Shown here: piece after piece, positions 58,701 through 64,000 of the stretch
How positions within the stretch are numbered: the stretch's first letter is position 1
How the letters are laid out: the number at the start of each line of letters is the position of its first letter
Source of the DNA: Sipunculus nudus
Taxonomy: Eukaryota; Annelida; Sipuncula; Golfingiida; Sipunculidae
Length of the DNA stretch: 64,000 nucleotides
Direction: 5' to 3'
Assembly (NCBI GenBank): GCA_026874595.1
Contig: CM049308.1
Coordinates: 70,962,624 to 71,026,623, forward strand
Made by a program: the position numbers and the translations under genes
Notes under the pieces: model-generated
Databases searched by the model: none
The model's input: only the letters and a program-made list of their open reading frames with translations
What the model was told of the DNA's origin: nothing

Positions 58701-59137
58701 TTTAAGGTGACAATAATAAAGTGAGGCAAGTTCTAGTTCAACAGCTTTCTACAGTAAATATACATTTATATATCATCCACATCACAGATATGAGAAAAGA
58801 GGGTACATGATCTATGATAAACTTTTTCTTACAATGGGTGATGATCAACTGATACTGGAAAATATACAACTCTTTGTGAAATTATAAATTACTTAGGTTC
58901 CAGTAAATAAAAGTGATTTCTTAATAAACATCCATTACAGAATTTTCTATTAGGGACCTATCCATTGTCAAATATGAAAAGACATCCACTATAGACTGAT
59001 GATCCATTGGAGAGTTGCAAATTAAACAGGGATCAACCACTCACCACGATATGGTCTTCTTGCTCCACGGGGGCCTTTACCACGGAAACCTCGCCGAGAT
59101 TTTCCAGTGTATGAAACAACATCTCTGTCATCATGCC
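25697..59137 (-). CDS. NXF1: NXF1/TAP nuclear mRNA export receptor, 22 coding exons found, initiator exon missing
   Basis: NXF1 pairs with NXT1 and carries mRNPs through the nuclear pore. Twenty-two exons with GT/AG borders join without a single phase conflict to 609 codons plus TGA; human NXF1 has 619 residues. Domains in order: Arg/Gly-rich N-terminus with a PY-type nuclear import signal (RRYNPY across exons 2/3), RRM (exons 3-6), leucine-rich repeats (7-11), NTF2-like domain (13-19) containing [16 protein letters not shown], Pro/Ser linker (PAPTPSSSP) and a UBA-like TAP-C domain ending AIPAEAFIK. The first exon found begins with two bases of a split codon before HDDRDV, matching the region after the short first exon in human. 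The start codon must lie upstream (above 59,137) and was not found. Introns are long and full of MITEs. Exons 10 and 11 are exactly 110 and 37 nt. Confidence 0.96.
26336..26396 (-). CDS. NXF1: NXF1 exon 21: TAP-C
   Basis: Encodes [20 protein letters not shown], matching human [20 protein letters not shown]. The preceding Lys codon is split AA|G. Confidence 0.97.
26641..26920. repeat. Two-copy tandem duplication, ~135-bp unit
   Basis: Units begin 'tatatgtttaacat' at 26641 and 26776 and end 'ttatagcttgtg'. Both share 'gtgctgtatgtgctaattt' and 'tctgtcatgtgcct'. It lies in NXF1 intron 20-21. The flanking 26,940-27,380 has 'gagtc/aagtc'-rich sequence. Confidence 0.85.
27400..27536 (-). CDS. NXF1: NXF1 exon 20: Pro/Ser linker and start of TAP-C
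   Basis: Encodes [20 protein letters not shown] and then [20 protein letters not shown] and EWSK. The [10 protein letters not shown] linker and the SGMNLEWS helix are near-identical to human. TAP-C is the UBA-like domain that binds FG nucleoporins. Confidence 0.98.
27923..28852. mobile_element. 930-bp non-autonomous element with CAGTGAAACCC ends and TA duplication
   Basis: The ends are CAGTGAAACCC (left) and GGGTTTCACTG (right), each bordered by TA (27921-27922 and 28853-28854), as expected of Tc1/mariner-type transposons. The interior is non-coding. It sits in the NXF1 intron between exons 19 and 20. A short relative is at 47654-47828. Confidence 0.8.
29008..29065 (-). CDS. NXF1: NXF1 exon 19: end of NTF2-like domain
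   Basis: Encodes [19 protein letters not shown], matching human CIVNDELFVRNASSEEIQ. Confidence 0.97.
29504..29576 (-). CDS. NXF1: NXF1 exon 18: NTF2-like domain
   Basis: Encodes [20 protein letters not shown] then QGT. It aligns with human [21 protein letters not shown]. The acceptor is the CAG at 29577-29579; a second AG six bases downstream would break the phase. Confidence 0.94.
30945..31229 (-). mobile_element. tRNA-derived SINE
   Basis: Read on the minus strand, an A-box-like TGGCTCAGGAGTAG (31214-31227) is followed about 30 bases later by a B-box-like GAGTTCAAATC (31175-31185). These are the internal pol III promoter boxes of a tRNA head. A unique body of roughly 200 bases follows. 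It cannot be a functional tRNA because the arms do not fold as a full cloverleaf. It sits in the NXF1 intron between exons 17 and 18, in the same orientation as the gene. Confidence 0.7.
31378..31420 (-). CDS. NXF1: NXF1 exon 17: NTF2-like domain
   Basis: Encodes [14 protein letters not shown], matching human STLLCFSVNGVFKE. Confidence 0.96.
31583..31925. mobile_element. MITE with 17-bp perfect inner and ~40-bp imperfect terminal inverted repeats
   Basis: GTATGGTTCTCAGGCAC (31604-31620) is perfectly complementary to GTGCCTGAGAACCATAC (31889-31905). Similarity extends outward to 'ggcca' at both ends. Relatives are visible at 61575-61975 and, in part, at about 30,150-30,440. It is non-coding, in the NXF1 intron between exons 16 and 17. 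Confidence 0.85.
32608..32723 (-). CDS. NXF1: NXF1 exon 16: NTF2-like domain
   Basis: Encodes [20 protein letters not shown] then [18 protein letters not shown]. It matches human [31 protein letters not shown]. Confidence 0.97.
33341..33417 (-). CDS. NXF1: NXF1 exon 15: NTF2-like domain
   Basis: Encodes [20 protein letters not shown] then TLGDT. It aligns with human [20 protein letters not shown]. A 1.2-kb TA-flanked transposon starts 45 bases upstream of this exon's acceptor, on the plus-strand side at 33462. Confidence 0.93.
33462..34706. mobile_element. 1.25-kb non-autonomous element, CTGTGGTTG ends, TA-flanked
   Basis: The left end CTGTGGTTG and right end CAACCACAG are bordered by TA on both sides. 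Both ends continue into similar 'ttt..cgcggt' stretches in inverted orientation. No transposase is present. It lies between NXF1 exons 15 and 14, only 45 bases from the exon 15 acceptor. A partial relative is at about 43,080-43,225. Confidence 0.7.
35188..35295 (-). CDS. NXF1: NXF1 exon 14: NTF2-like domain core
   Basis: Encodes [20 protein letters not shown] followed by AIFSM. The [14 protein letters not shown] block is identical in human NXF1 apart from one residue and is the strongest single match for the gene. Confidence 0.98.
35814..35869 (-). CDS. NXF1: NXF1 exon 13: start of NTF2-like domain
   Basis: Encodes [18 protein letters not shown], matching human GSYFGTENLKSLVLHFLQ. It is the first helix of the domain that binds NXT1. 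Confidence 0.95.
36377..36445 (-). CDS. NXF1: NXF1 exon 12: linker between LRR and NTF2-like domains
   Basis: Encodes [20 protein letters not shown] and PTQ. It matches human [21 protein letters not shown]. Phase 0 at both ends. Confidence 0.96.
36446..41291 (-). other. NXF1 intron 11-12, 4.8 kb
   Basis: Contains the pearl-like element at 37971-39430 and otherwise AT-rich DNA without recognisable genes. Other NXF1 introns above 300 bp that are not itemised here contain only AT-rich sequence and the repeats listed separately. An (AC)n run at 36,288-36,321 lies just outside this intron, between exons 13 and 12. Confidence 0.6.
37971..39430. mobile_element. Pearl-like element with four ~128-bp internal tandem repeats
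   Basis: The start ('gacccatgggtc...gttaagctgaa') matches the starts at 49212, 52518 and 59811. The core has four diverged units beginning at about 38518, 38647, 38774 and 38901 (periods 129, 127, 127), with words such as 'accagtctt' and 'gatatgtat'. The far end is less clear: 'gtacggacaccattgc' at about 39,418 may be the decayed ACGG region. Confidence 0.6.
41292..41328 (-). CDS. NXF1: NXF1 exon 11, 37-nt microexon
   Basis: Encodes the end of the LRR domain, [13 protein letters not shown] with the Ser codon split. It corresponds to human SAIRERFPKLLRL. The length of 37 nt is the reported conserved size. It is bounded by 7.3-kb and 4.8-kb introns. Confidence 0.95.
42271..42714. mobile_element. 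MITE with CAGGGTTTCTG inverted ends
   Basis: The left end CAGGGTTTCTG and right end CAGAAACCCTG are perfect inverted repeats of 11 bases. The interior is rich in 'ttcaaggac' and 'ttcaaggcc' words. It is related in ends and word use to 24393-24805. Non-coding, in the cassette intron. Confidence 0.8.
43281..43597. repeat. Two-copy tandem duplication, 156-bp unit
   Basis: Units begin 'taaatggtagttcagaa' at 43281 and 43437. They differ by only a handful of bases, so the duplication is relatively recent. It lies in the NXF1 cassette intron. Confidence 0.9.
44451..46170. repeat. Cluster of the 9-mer TCAAGGCAA
   Basis: Exact copies at 44451, 44537, 44587, 44614, 44637, 46110 and 46162 (start positions), with near-copies such as TCAAAGGCAA at about 46061. 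On the NXF1 transcript strand the motif reads TTGCCTTGA. I noticed no other exact copy elsewhere in the window. The plus-strand open frame at 44499-44756 has no recognisable domain. Confidence 0.6.
47654..47828. mobile_element. 175-bp TA-flanked MITE
   Basis: The left end CAGTGGAACCTG and the right end CAGGTTTCACTG form ~28-bp imperfect inverted repeats extending to 'agaccacc'/'ggtggtct'. TA lies on both sides (47652-47653, 47829-47830). It is similar in its outermost bases to the element at 27923-28852. Confidence 0.8.
48625..48734 (-). CDS. NXF1: NXF1 exon 10, 110 nt: last LRR, upstream side of the cassette intron
   Basis: Encodes [20 protein letters not shown] then [16 protein letters not shown]. 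It matches human [21 protein letters not shown]. The length of exactly 110 nt is the size reported as conserved for this NXF1 exon. If the following intron is retained the next codons are AGG TAA, an immediate stop. Confidence 0.96.
49212..51097. mobile_element. Pearl-like element with (ACGG)n tract
   Basis: Starts 'caagggacctatgggtca' with GCTCAGCTGA. Its core module (50,450-50,995) is shared with 53,325-53,790 and 53,928-54,480. An ACGG/ACAG tetranucleotide tract follows at 51,006-51,045, and it ends 'tatagctcagatgac' + 'agtcagctgagcta'. It lies between NXF1 exons 10 and 9. I inferred that the start and end belong to one insertion; a G-run at 50,207-50,219 and unrelated DNA lie within. Confidence 0.6.
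51194..51301 (-). CDS. NXF1: NXF1 exon 9: LRR domain
   Basis: Encodes [20 protein letters not shown] then [16 protein letters not shown]. It parallels human [20 protein letters not shown]...APNLKILNLSGNEL. Several LRR consensus Asn/Leu positions differ (NLSNN is DMGEN), so this LRR is rather diverged. Confidence 0.94.
51600..51688 (-). CDS. NXF1: NXF1 exon 8: LRR domain
   Basis: Encodes [17 protein letters not shown] at its end, matching the human ...ATLRIIEENIPE segment. Phase 0 at the 3' end. Confidence 0.95.
52282..52351 (-). CDS. NXF1: NXF1 exon 7: start of LRR domain
   Basis: Encodes [20 protein letters not shown] then NDT. It aligns with human MSKRYDGSQQALDLKGL. It leaves one base, completed by AT of exon 8. 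Confidence 0.95.
52518..54567. mobile_element. Pearl-like element with two core modules and (ACGG)n tract
   Basis: Starts 'caagggacctatgggtca' with GCTCAGCTG. It contains two diverged copies of the core module (53,325-53,790 and 53,928-54,480), then an (ACGG)n tract at 54,488-54,520 and the conserved end 'agtcagctgagcta'. It sits between NXF1 exons 7 and 6. Confidence 0.65.
55389..55454 (-). CDS. NXF1: NXF1 exon 6: end of RRM and linker
   Basis: Encodes [20 protein letters not shown] and LK. It corresponds to the human ISIIINSSAPP...EQVEQLK segment linking the RRM to the LRR domain. Confidence 0.93.
56045..56149 (-). CDS. NXF1: NXF1 exon 5: RRM central strands and helix 2
   Basis: Encodes [20 protein letters not shown] then [15 protein letters not shown]. 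The AVFFVND strand is the counterpart of human AQFFVED, the RNP1-like strand. Both borders are phase 0. Confidence 0.96.
56822..56905 (-). CDS. NXF1: NXF1 exon 4: RRM helix 1
   Basis: Encodes [20 protein letters not shown] then SVPFVPVQ. It aligns with the human IPYGRKYDKAWLL...SVPFTPIE region. Both borders are phase 0. Confidence 0.96.
57944..58082 (-). CDS. NXF1: NXF1 exon 3: PY-type import signal, basic linker, first RRM strand
   Basis: Begins [17 protein letters not shown] and ends TGWFKIR. The latter corresponds to the NWFKI strand that opens the RRM. RR-Y-NPY fits the transportin-recognised R-x-PY signal of NXF1. Phase 0 at the 3' end. Confidence 0.96.
58593..58686 (-). CDS. NXF1: NXF1 exon 2: acidic patch before the PY signal
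   Basis: Encodes [20 protein letters not shown] and GAMSGPSRR. It parallels the human SRLEEDDGD...MSD segment. It ends with TA, completed by C in the next exon to give the Tyr of RRYNPY. Confidence 0.95.
59045..59137 (-). CDS. NXF1: NXF1 exon 1 of those found: RG-rich N-terminus
   Basis: Encodes [19 protein letters not shown] and further RG/RP residues. The HDD start is shared with human NXF1 after its first ten residues. Acceptor TAG at 59138-59140, donor GT at 59043-59044. It enters in phase 1 (two bases complete a split codon) and leaves one base. This basic region binds RNA and adaptor proteins such as ALYREF in known NXF1. Confidence 0.93.
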
Positions 59138-59810
59138 CTAATAATGTAAGAATTAAGCATGTGCAATTATAATCCAATTTAAAGTCTTAGTTACATGACT
59201 AAAGGTATAAGAAGAATCAATGCCCCAAAAAAGTCTCCGCCTCCTTCAGTTAAATCAATCAAAATGTTTTAAATTTATATATGACCCCATGATGTACTGC
59301 ATATATATATATATAATCTCACCTGATGGTCATGTTTTGAGCAATTATCTCTTAGATAATTAGATATATCTAGGAGCCATGGATGCTAAACTATTTAAGT
59401 ACACAAAAGCTTGTAAGTTTAAATATTGTATGTTCTATTCTGTTGTATTCTCATTAAGAACAAGAACATCAAGATAGATATTGGGTAAACTAAAATACAT
59501 GTTCCTTTGCTTGGCAGATTGGCAAACAACTTTTCAAAAATGTCATGTTCAAACACAGAATATGCATTCAACCAACCAAAACATGAGAATGAATCAACAG
59601 AATTCATCTGATTTTTGATGAACAGAAACTTACAGTACTAAATCAAGGAGCACAGAGACTGATACAGTATACTAAATGTGATCCCATGAGATTTTTTTTA
59701 TTTTTAATCTTTCCTTCTCTGAAAGTGGTTTGGATAAAATCTATGAGAGATATTGCTAACAAACCAATTGATTTACAGATAAAAAAGGATTTCAAAATAG
59801 GATATTCAAA

Positions 59811-61030
59811 CAAGTGGCCCATGGGCCATGACGCTCAGCTGAATTCAAGGAATGTTGAACAATGAGCAAAATGACTGCCAGAGTGCAAACAAATCATGAA
59901 TTTTGTGAAAAGTCCTTAGAAATGGGTTTCAGTGGGCTTTTGGACAGATGACGACTTCATTTGAAGGTCTCATAAATAGAAAAATAATGCGTAAAAATTT
60001 GAAAAAATACAGGTGGCGCCACCAGTTTGCAGGAACTGATGGAACACTCCATGATCAATATGCCTGCAAAGAATCATGGTAATCAATGCATTAGTTGTTC
60101 AGATATTTGAGTTTTTGTATCAAATTTTCATTATTCTGAGGGGTACTTCAGAGCCCGATAGCTTGAAGAATCTGGGTAACAGAGACCTAATTCCAGGTTT
60201 CCAAGGAGACTTTTCATGGGCCTCCCCGCATGTCAAGATAGAAGATTCTAGGTCCAGTTGTTACGATTTGTGCCCTGTTAACAGATGACTGCATCTTTTA
60301 AGGTCTCAAAATTAGAGAAAAAAATCGTAAAAAAAAATAAAAAAAAAATGGTGGTGCCACCAGTCTGCAGAAACTGATGTAACATCTCATGATTAATAAG
60401 TATGCCAAAAATCATGACCATCAGTGATGTAGTTAATGAGATATTGAAGTTTTTGAATGAAATTTTTGACTATTCTGGGGGGTACTTAGGGGCCCCATAG
60501 TTCGAAGGATATGGGTAACAGAGACCTAATTTCTGGTTCCCATGGAGACTTTTCATAGGTCTCTCAGAATATCAAGAATAAAGATTCTAGGTCCAGTCTT
60601 TACGATTTGTGCCCTGTTAACAGATGTCCACATTTAAAAGTCTCAAAAATAGAGAAAAAAATTCGTAAAAAAATCAAAAATATAGGTGGCGCCACCAGTC
60701 TGCAGAAACTGATGAAACATCTCATGATTAACATGTATGCCAAAAATCATGACCATCAGTGATGTAGTTAATGAGATATTGAAGTTTTTGTATGAAATTT
60801 TTTAATATTCTGGGGGGTACTTTGGGGCCCCATAGCTCGTCGGATATGGGTAACAGAGACCTAATACCAGGTTTCCAAGGAGATTTTTCATGGACCTCTC
60901 TGGATGTAAAGTAAGAAGATTCCAGGTCCAGCGGTTACGATTTGTGCCCTGTTAACGGCCGGCCGGCCTGATGGACAACGGACAAAGAGTGATCGCTATA
61001 GCTCAGATGACTCACAGTCAGCTGAGCTAA
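59811..61030. mobile_element. Pearl-like element with three ~337-bp tandem repeats
   Basis: Starts 'caagtggcccatgggcca' with GCTCAGCTGAA. Three units begin 'acagatg' at 59944, 60281 and 60620 (periods 337 and 339). Each contains 'ggtggcgccaccagt', 'gggtaacagagacctaat' and 'ttacgatttgtgccctgtt'. After 'ggccggccggcc' it ends 'ctatagctcagatgac' + 'agtcagctgagcta'. It lies upstream of the NXF1 exons found. Confidence 0.75.
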
Positions 61031-61574
61031 AAATGTTATTACTGGCCTCCATTATGTTGTTAAAATCCTGAGAGCATGCATGTATCATATGGTTATTAAT
61101 ATTTATAAGTCATAAAGCTCTCTGATGGTTTTTGTGTAAAAATTTGTATAGCTCCATTATATTTTGTGCTCTCTTATGACAGGAGATAATATACCAAATG
61201 GTCACACACTGTCCTTCAAACTCAGAAGAATCAAGTGCATTGGCCTGAAAAATGAAACCTTCCAAAATAGCAAAACCACAAGTTGTTTGTAGTTTCAGGC
61301 TGCAATTAGGTAAAAATATTCTTGATAAAAATAATTGGAAAATATGTACTACAGTAGGTTATCACTGTTCTTCTCTATTTGATAAAGAAACCTGCTAACT
61401 TGTATCATGACATATCAGTTTTAATTTAAGAAATCCATTGAAAATGCTTGCATTTCTGGTTACCTTCTCTGTGCTCCTGCTTGATATTAATAAATTAAAC
61501 ATGTCTTATCAATAAATTAATGTAAAATCAAAAGATCCTGAAAGCTTAAATGTAAAAAAAAAAAAAAATTGAAA

Positions 61575-61975
61575 GTTGGTTTCTCAGATACAGGGGCATC
61601 AGATTTTGGCTCCTTTCTTGAAATCTATTTTTGATTTCAGCAGAAATTTATTGGTTTCCAGTCATTTGGACATTTCTTTAAAAATATAAAATAACAAAAT
61701 TCTGATAAAACTGCCTCTAATTTTTTTTGTTTTGCTAAAAAATATTTTGATTAAAATACTGGATTTCCAGTCATTTGGACATTTCTTTAAAATATAAAAT
61801 AACAAAATTCTGATAAAACTGCCTCTAATTTTTTTTGTTTTGCTAAAAAATATTTTGATTACCATGAGGTTCTATGTTCATATAATTTTTTTTATTGAAA
61901 ACTATACTGAAAATAAGGGTGTATGTCACCCTTACTATTTCTGCAAAAAGCGCCTGAGAAACCAATCATTATTTT
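61575..61975. mobile_element. MITE related to the one at 31583, with internal duplication
   Basis: The left end TTGGTTTCTCAG and the right end CTGAGAAACCAA are inverted. Inside, a 109-bp unit is tandemly duplicated (61655-61763 and 61764-61861), both copies nearly identical, containing 'ccagtcatttggacatttc'. Confidence 0.75.
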
Positions 61976-62222
61976 TCTTTGCCTAACTACTCAAATTTAT
62001 GGAATTTGTTGTATTACAACGTTCATCTTCATGTCCCTTCCAATGGAACCTGTGGCCTGTATACCCTGAAATAAAACAATTTACTCAGTACATCATGAAA
62101 AATGCTAGTGGCAGCAGTAGTAAAGCTTAAGACACTTGGGTGTGTGGATGGGCTGTTGGTATATCAGTGTTAAAACAAGTTTTTACAACACTGGCTCTTG
62201 GACATTCTTAGTTGGGTTTGAG

Positions 62223-62487
62223 ATGGACCCAGTTGTGACTCTATAGTGTAGCCAGAGCCACAGGCTGCTTCCTTCATTTGTCTAGCAGACAGAGCGCATA
62301 CAACTGGCTGCACAGCACTTGCTGTGACCATGTGTTAGTTGCCTGTCCTAGTGAGCTGGGGCAATTGTTTAAGCCAGTGGTGTACAGGAGTTGCATATAC
62401 CCTTTGGATGCATTTGGTCTGCTAGATAAATGAAGGCAGTGGCTCTGTATATATACTACAGAGCCACAACTGGATCTAGGTCATTCC
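62223..62487. mobile_element. Fold-back MITE with ~65-bp inverted arms
   Basis: The left arm (62223-62290: 'gacccagttgtgactct', 'agagccac', 'cttcatttgtctagcaga') and the right arm (62418-62487) are inverted copies. A single arm of the same family is at 63370-63452. Non-coding. Confidence 0.75.
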
Positions 62488-64000
62488 ACTTCCAATTTGT
62501 ACTTGCTTCATCAACCTCTTATGACATTACGACTTTTTTATTATAGGCCACATGGTCAGTCAGTCACAAAGAGAATCCCAACGGCACAGAGCCCTGTGAA
62601 TGCAGGCTACCAGGCTGGTTAACTGTCAATCAAAACAAGTGTAACAACACTCCTTGCTGGAAATGGATACATGGCTATGAAGCAATCATACAGTGGACCA
62701 ACAGCAAGATGGTGGCCTTGGAATCTCTCCAGGTAGTCTTCTGGCAGTCCCCATAAACACCAAAAACACAGGTCATTGGGTACCTGTGACGAAACACCAC
62801 GAAACACCCACTTAACTTCAAATCAGAAGTCAAAATGTAACACCAATCAATAAATAATCATCTGAAGATTATCTCTGTATTATTGTGTCATAAATTTATT
62901 ACGGTACATAAAGATAAAACAAGTTTTTTGTGCCATGGTCGGTTCATGGTGGACACAGAGGCCATTTATGCCAGCTATGATGTGCCCCCTAGTGGAGCAA
63001 GTCACAATCAAGCAGAGCACTTGTCAATTGTACAGAACACTATTGCTTTCTTTTATTTTACATATTAGTGGCACAATTCTGCACTGACATATGCAACAGA
63101 TGATAATTCATTAACTGTTGCCAGTGTTTTGCTTCAAATTTGAATTAAAAAGGGTATTTTGTCACACATATCCAAAAAACTGGTGTTAAGGCAGACAGTC
63201 TCTGGGTGAGGTATCCTCAGATAACTTAATTAATACTTTATACACTTGCAATTTAAGTATCTAAAACTATGCAAATGTGACCAAGAAGTGTAGGGGTAAG
63301 GTACAATACCATTATGAACAGAGGTCCTGGGAATTAAGATATTGATCTCTCCAGGTTTTATTTTTGACTCCAGCCAGAATCCTCCTAGACCCAGTTGTGG
63401 CTCTGTTGTAAACACAGAGCCACAGGTCCCAGCCTTCATTTATCTAGCAGATGGGAATATCTACACCTGATGTTGGGTGCCTATCTGAGTGCCCCGTGTG
63501 CTGATTGTTTCAAGAGGCATTGTACATGCATGTGTTACATTATCACTGTCCTGTAACTGGACCACTCCATACACATGGACCATTGGCCATAGGCCGCGTT
63601 GTTACCAAGGTAACACACTTGATTGTTTCAGCTGGCCAGGCGCTAGACAGGCTCTATAATACAGAGACGGACAGCACTGCACACATTCTTGTGGTGTCCT
63701 GTCTGATATTACTAAATGTCCGTCCTTTGGCCAAATTACCAAGCATAATCTAGCTAACATACCCTTCACTACGAGTCCTTACTTGTTTTCTTGCTCAAAT
63801 AAGAAAAGGAAACATATGATCCAGGTGCAAAGTTAAGATGCAATGCTCGCAGGTTTCTAACCAAACATGACATGTTGCTTTAGGGTCAAGGACACAGGGA
63901 GAAGCCAGTTTTCAAAGTCCTTCCTCTGATTGGCTGTTAGGTTTCAGACTCATTTATCATGGAAATCTATCTCAATTCCAAACATAGATATACTGCCTGG
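62488..64000. other. Upstream flank, no gene identified
   Basis: AT-rich sequence with one single-arm repeat (63370-63452). The NXF1 initiator exon and promoter may lie here, elsewhere above 59,137, or beyond the window. I saw no ATG-containing exon with a phase-compatible donor that I trust. Confidence 0.4.

Noticed and set aside
61464-61502. Possible NXF1 initiator exon on the minus strand (ATG at 61502, donor GT after 61464)
   Set aside because: It would end in phase 0, while the next exon needs one base to complete a split codon. The peptide also lacks the acidic/Ser-rich character expected.

Overview
The window is animal nuclear DNA: AT-rich, intron-dominated and dense in short non-autonomous transposons. 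It contains one confidently recognised host gene, NXF1 (nuclear mRNA export factor 1/TAP), on the minus strand from 25,697 to at least 59,137. The gene is spread over 22 coding exons, and only the initiator exon is missing. Tandem-repeat-cored elements with (ACGG)n tracts resemble the pearl/CvA-type elements of bivalves. I therefore suspect a mollusc, probably a bivalve, but this is inference from repeat style and not from a diagnostic gene.

Layout. 0-6.1 kb: an old, broken Ty3/gypsy-type LTR retrotransposon whose pol order is protease-integrase-RT-RNase H, the Gmr1-like arrangement, flanked by diverged LTRs. 6.1-9.4 kb: microsatellite, a 1,057-bp hAT-type MITE with a perfect 8-bp target duplication, a fold-back repeat and a tandem duplication. 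9.4-15.3 kb: a recent tandem duplication of a ~1.47-kb unit that carries a MITE. In the second copy a very young 3.3-kb LTR element has inserted. Its LTRs differ only in a G-run, it has a 4-bp TAAG target duplication, and its unoccupied site is still visible in copy 1. 15.3-25 kb: gene-poor DNA with CRE-like sites, simple repeats and degenerate repeats. 25-59 kb: NXF1, with introns full of MITEs, a tRNA-derived SINE and pearl-like elements. 59-64 kb: sequence upstream of the found exons, again repeat-rich; no initiator exon could be identified.

The most interesting object is the young LTR element (11,179-14,506). It has an 18-nt tRNA-Pro-type primer binding site, an intact gag, and a textbook -1 frameshift signal (GGGAAAC, 8-nt spacer, 9-bp stem, possible H-type pseudoknot). 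This leads into a second frame encoding a complete MYND zinc finger directly upstream of a retropepsin. RT and RNase H are missing, so it must have been mobilised by enzymes supplied from elsewhere.

In NXF1 the exon sizes 110 nt and 37 nt flanking a 7.3-kb intron reproduce the conserved 'cassette intron' block described for NXF1 genes. Retaining that intron here would give an immediate in-frame stop after the LRR domain. The same intron holds a cluster of a 9-nt motif, TCAAGGCAA. All exon joins were checked by hand for phase and GT/AG borders; no search or alignment program was available.
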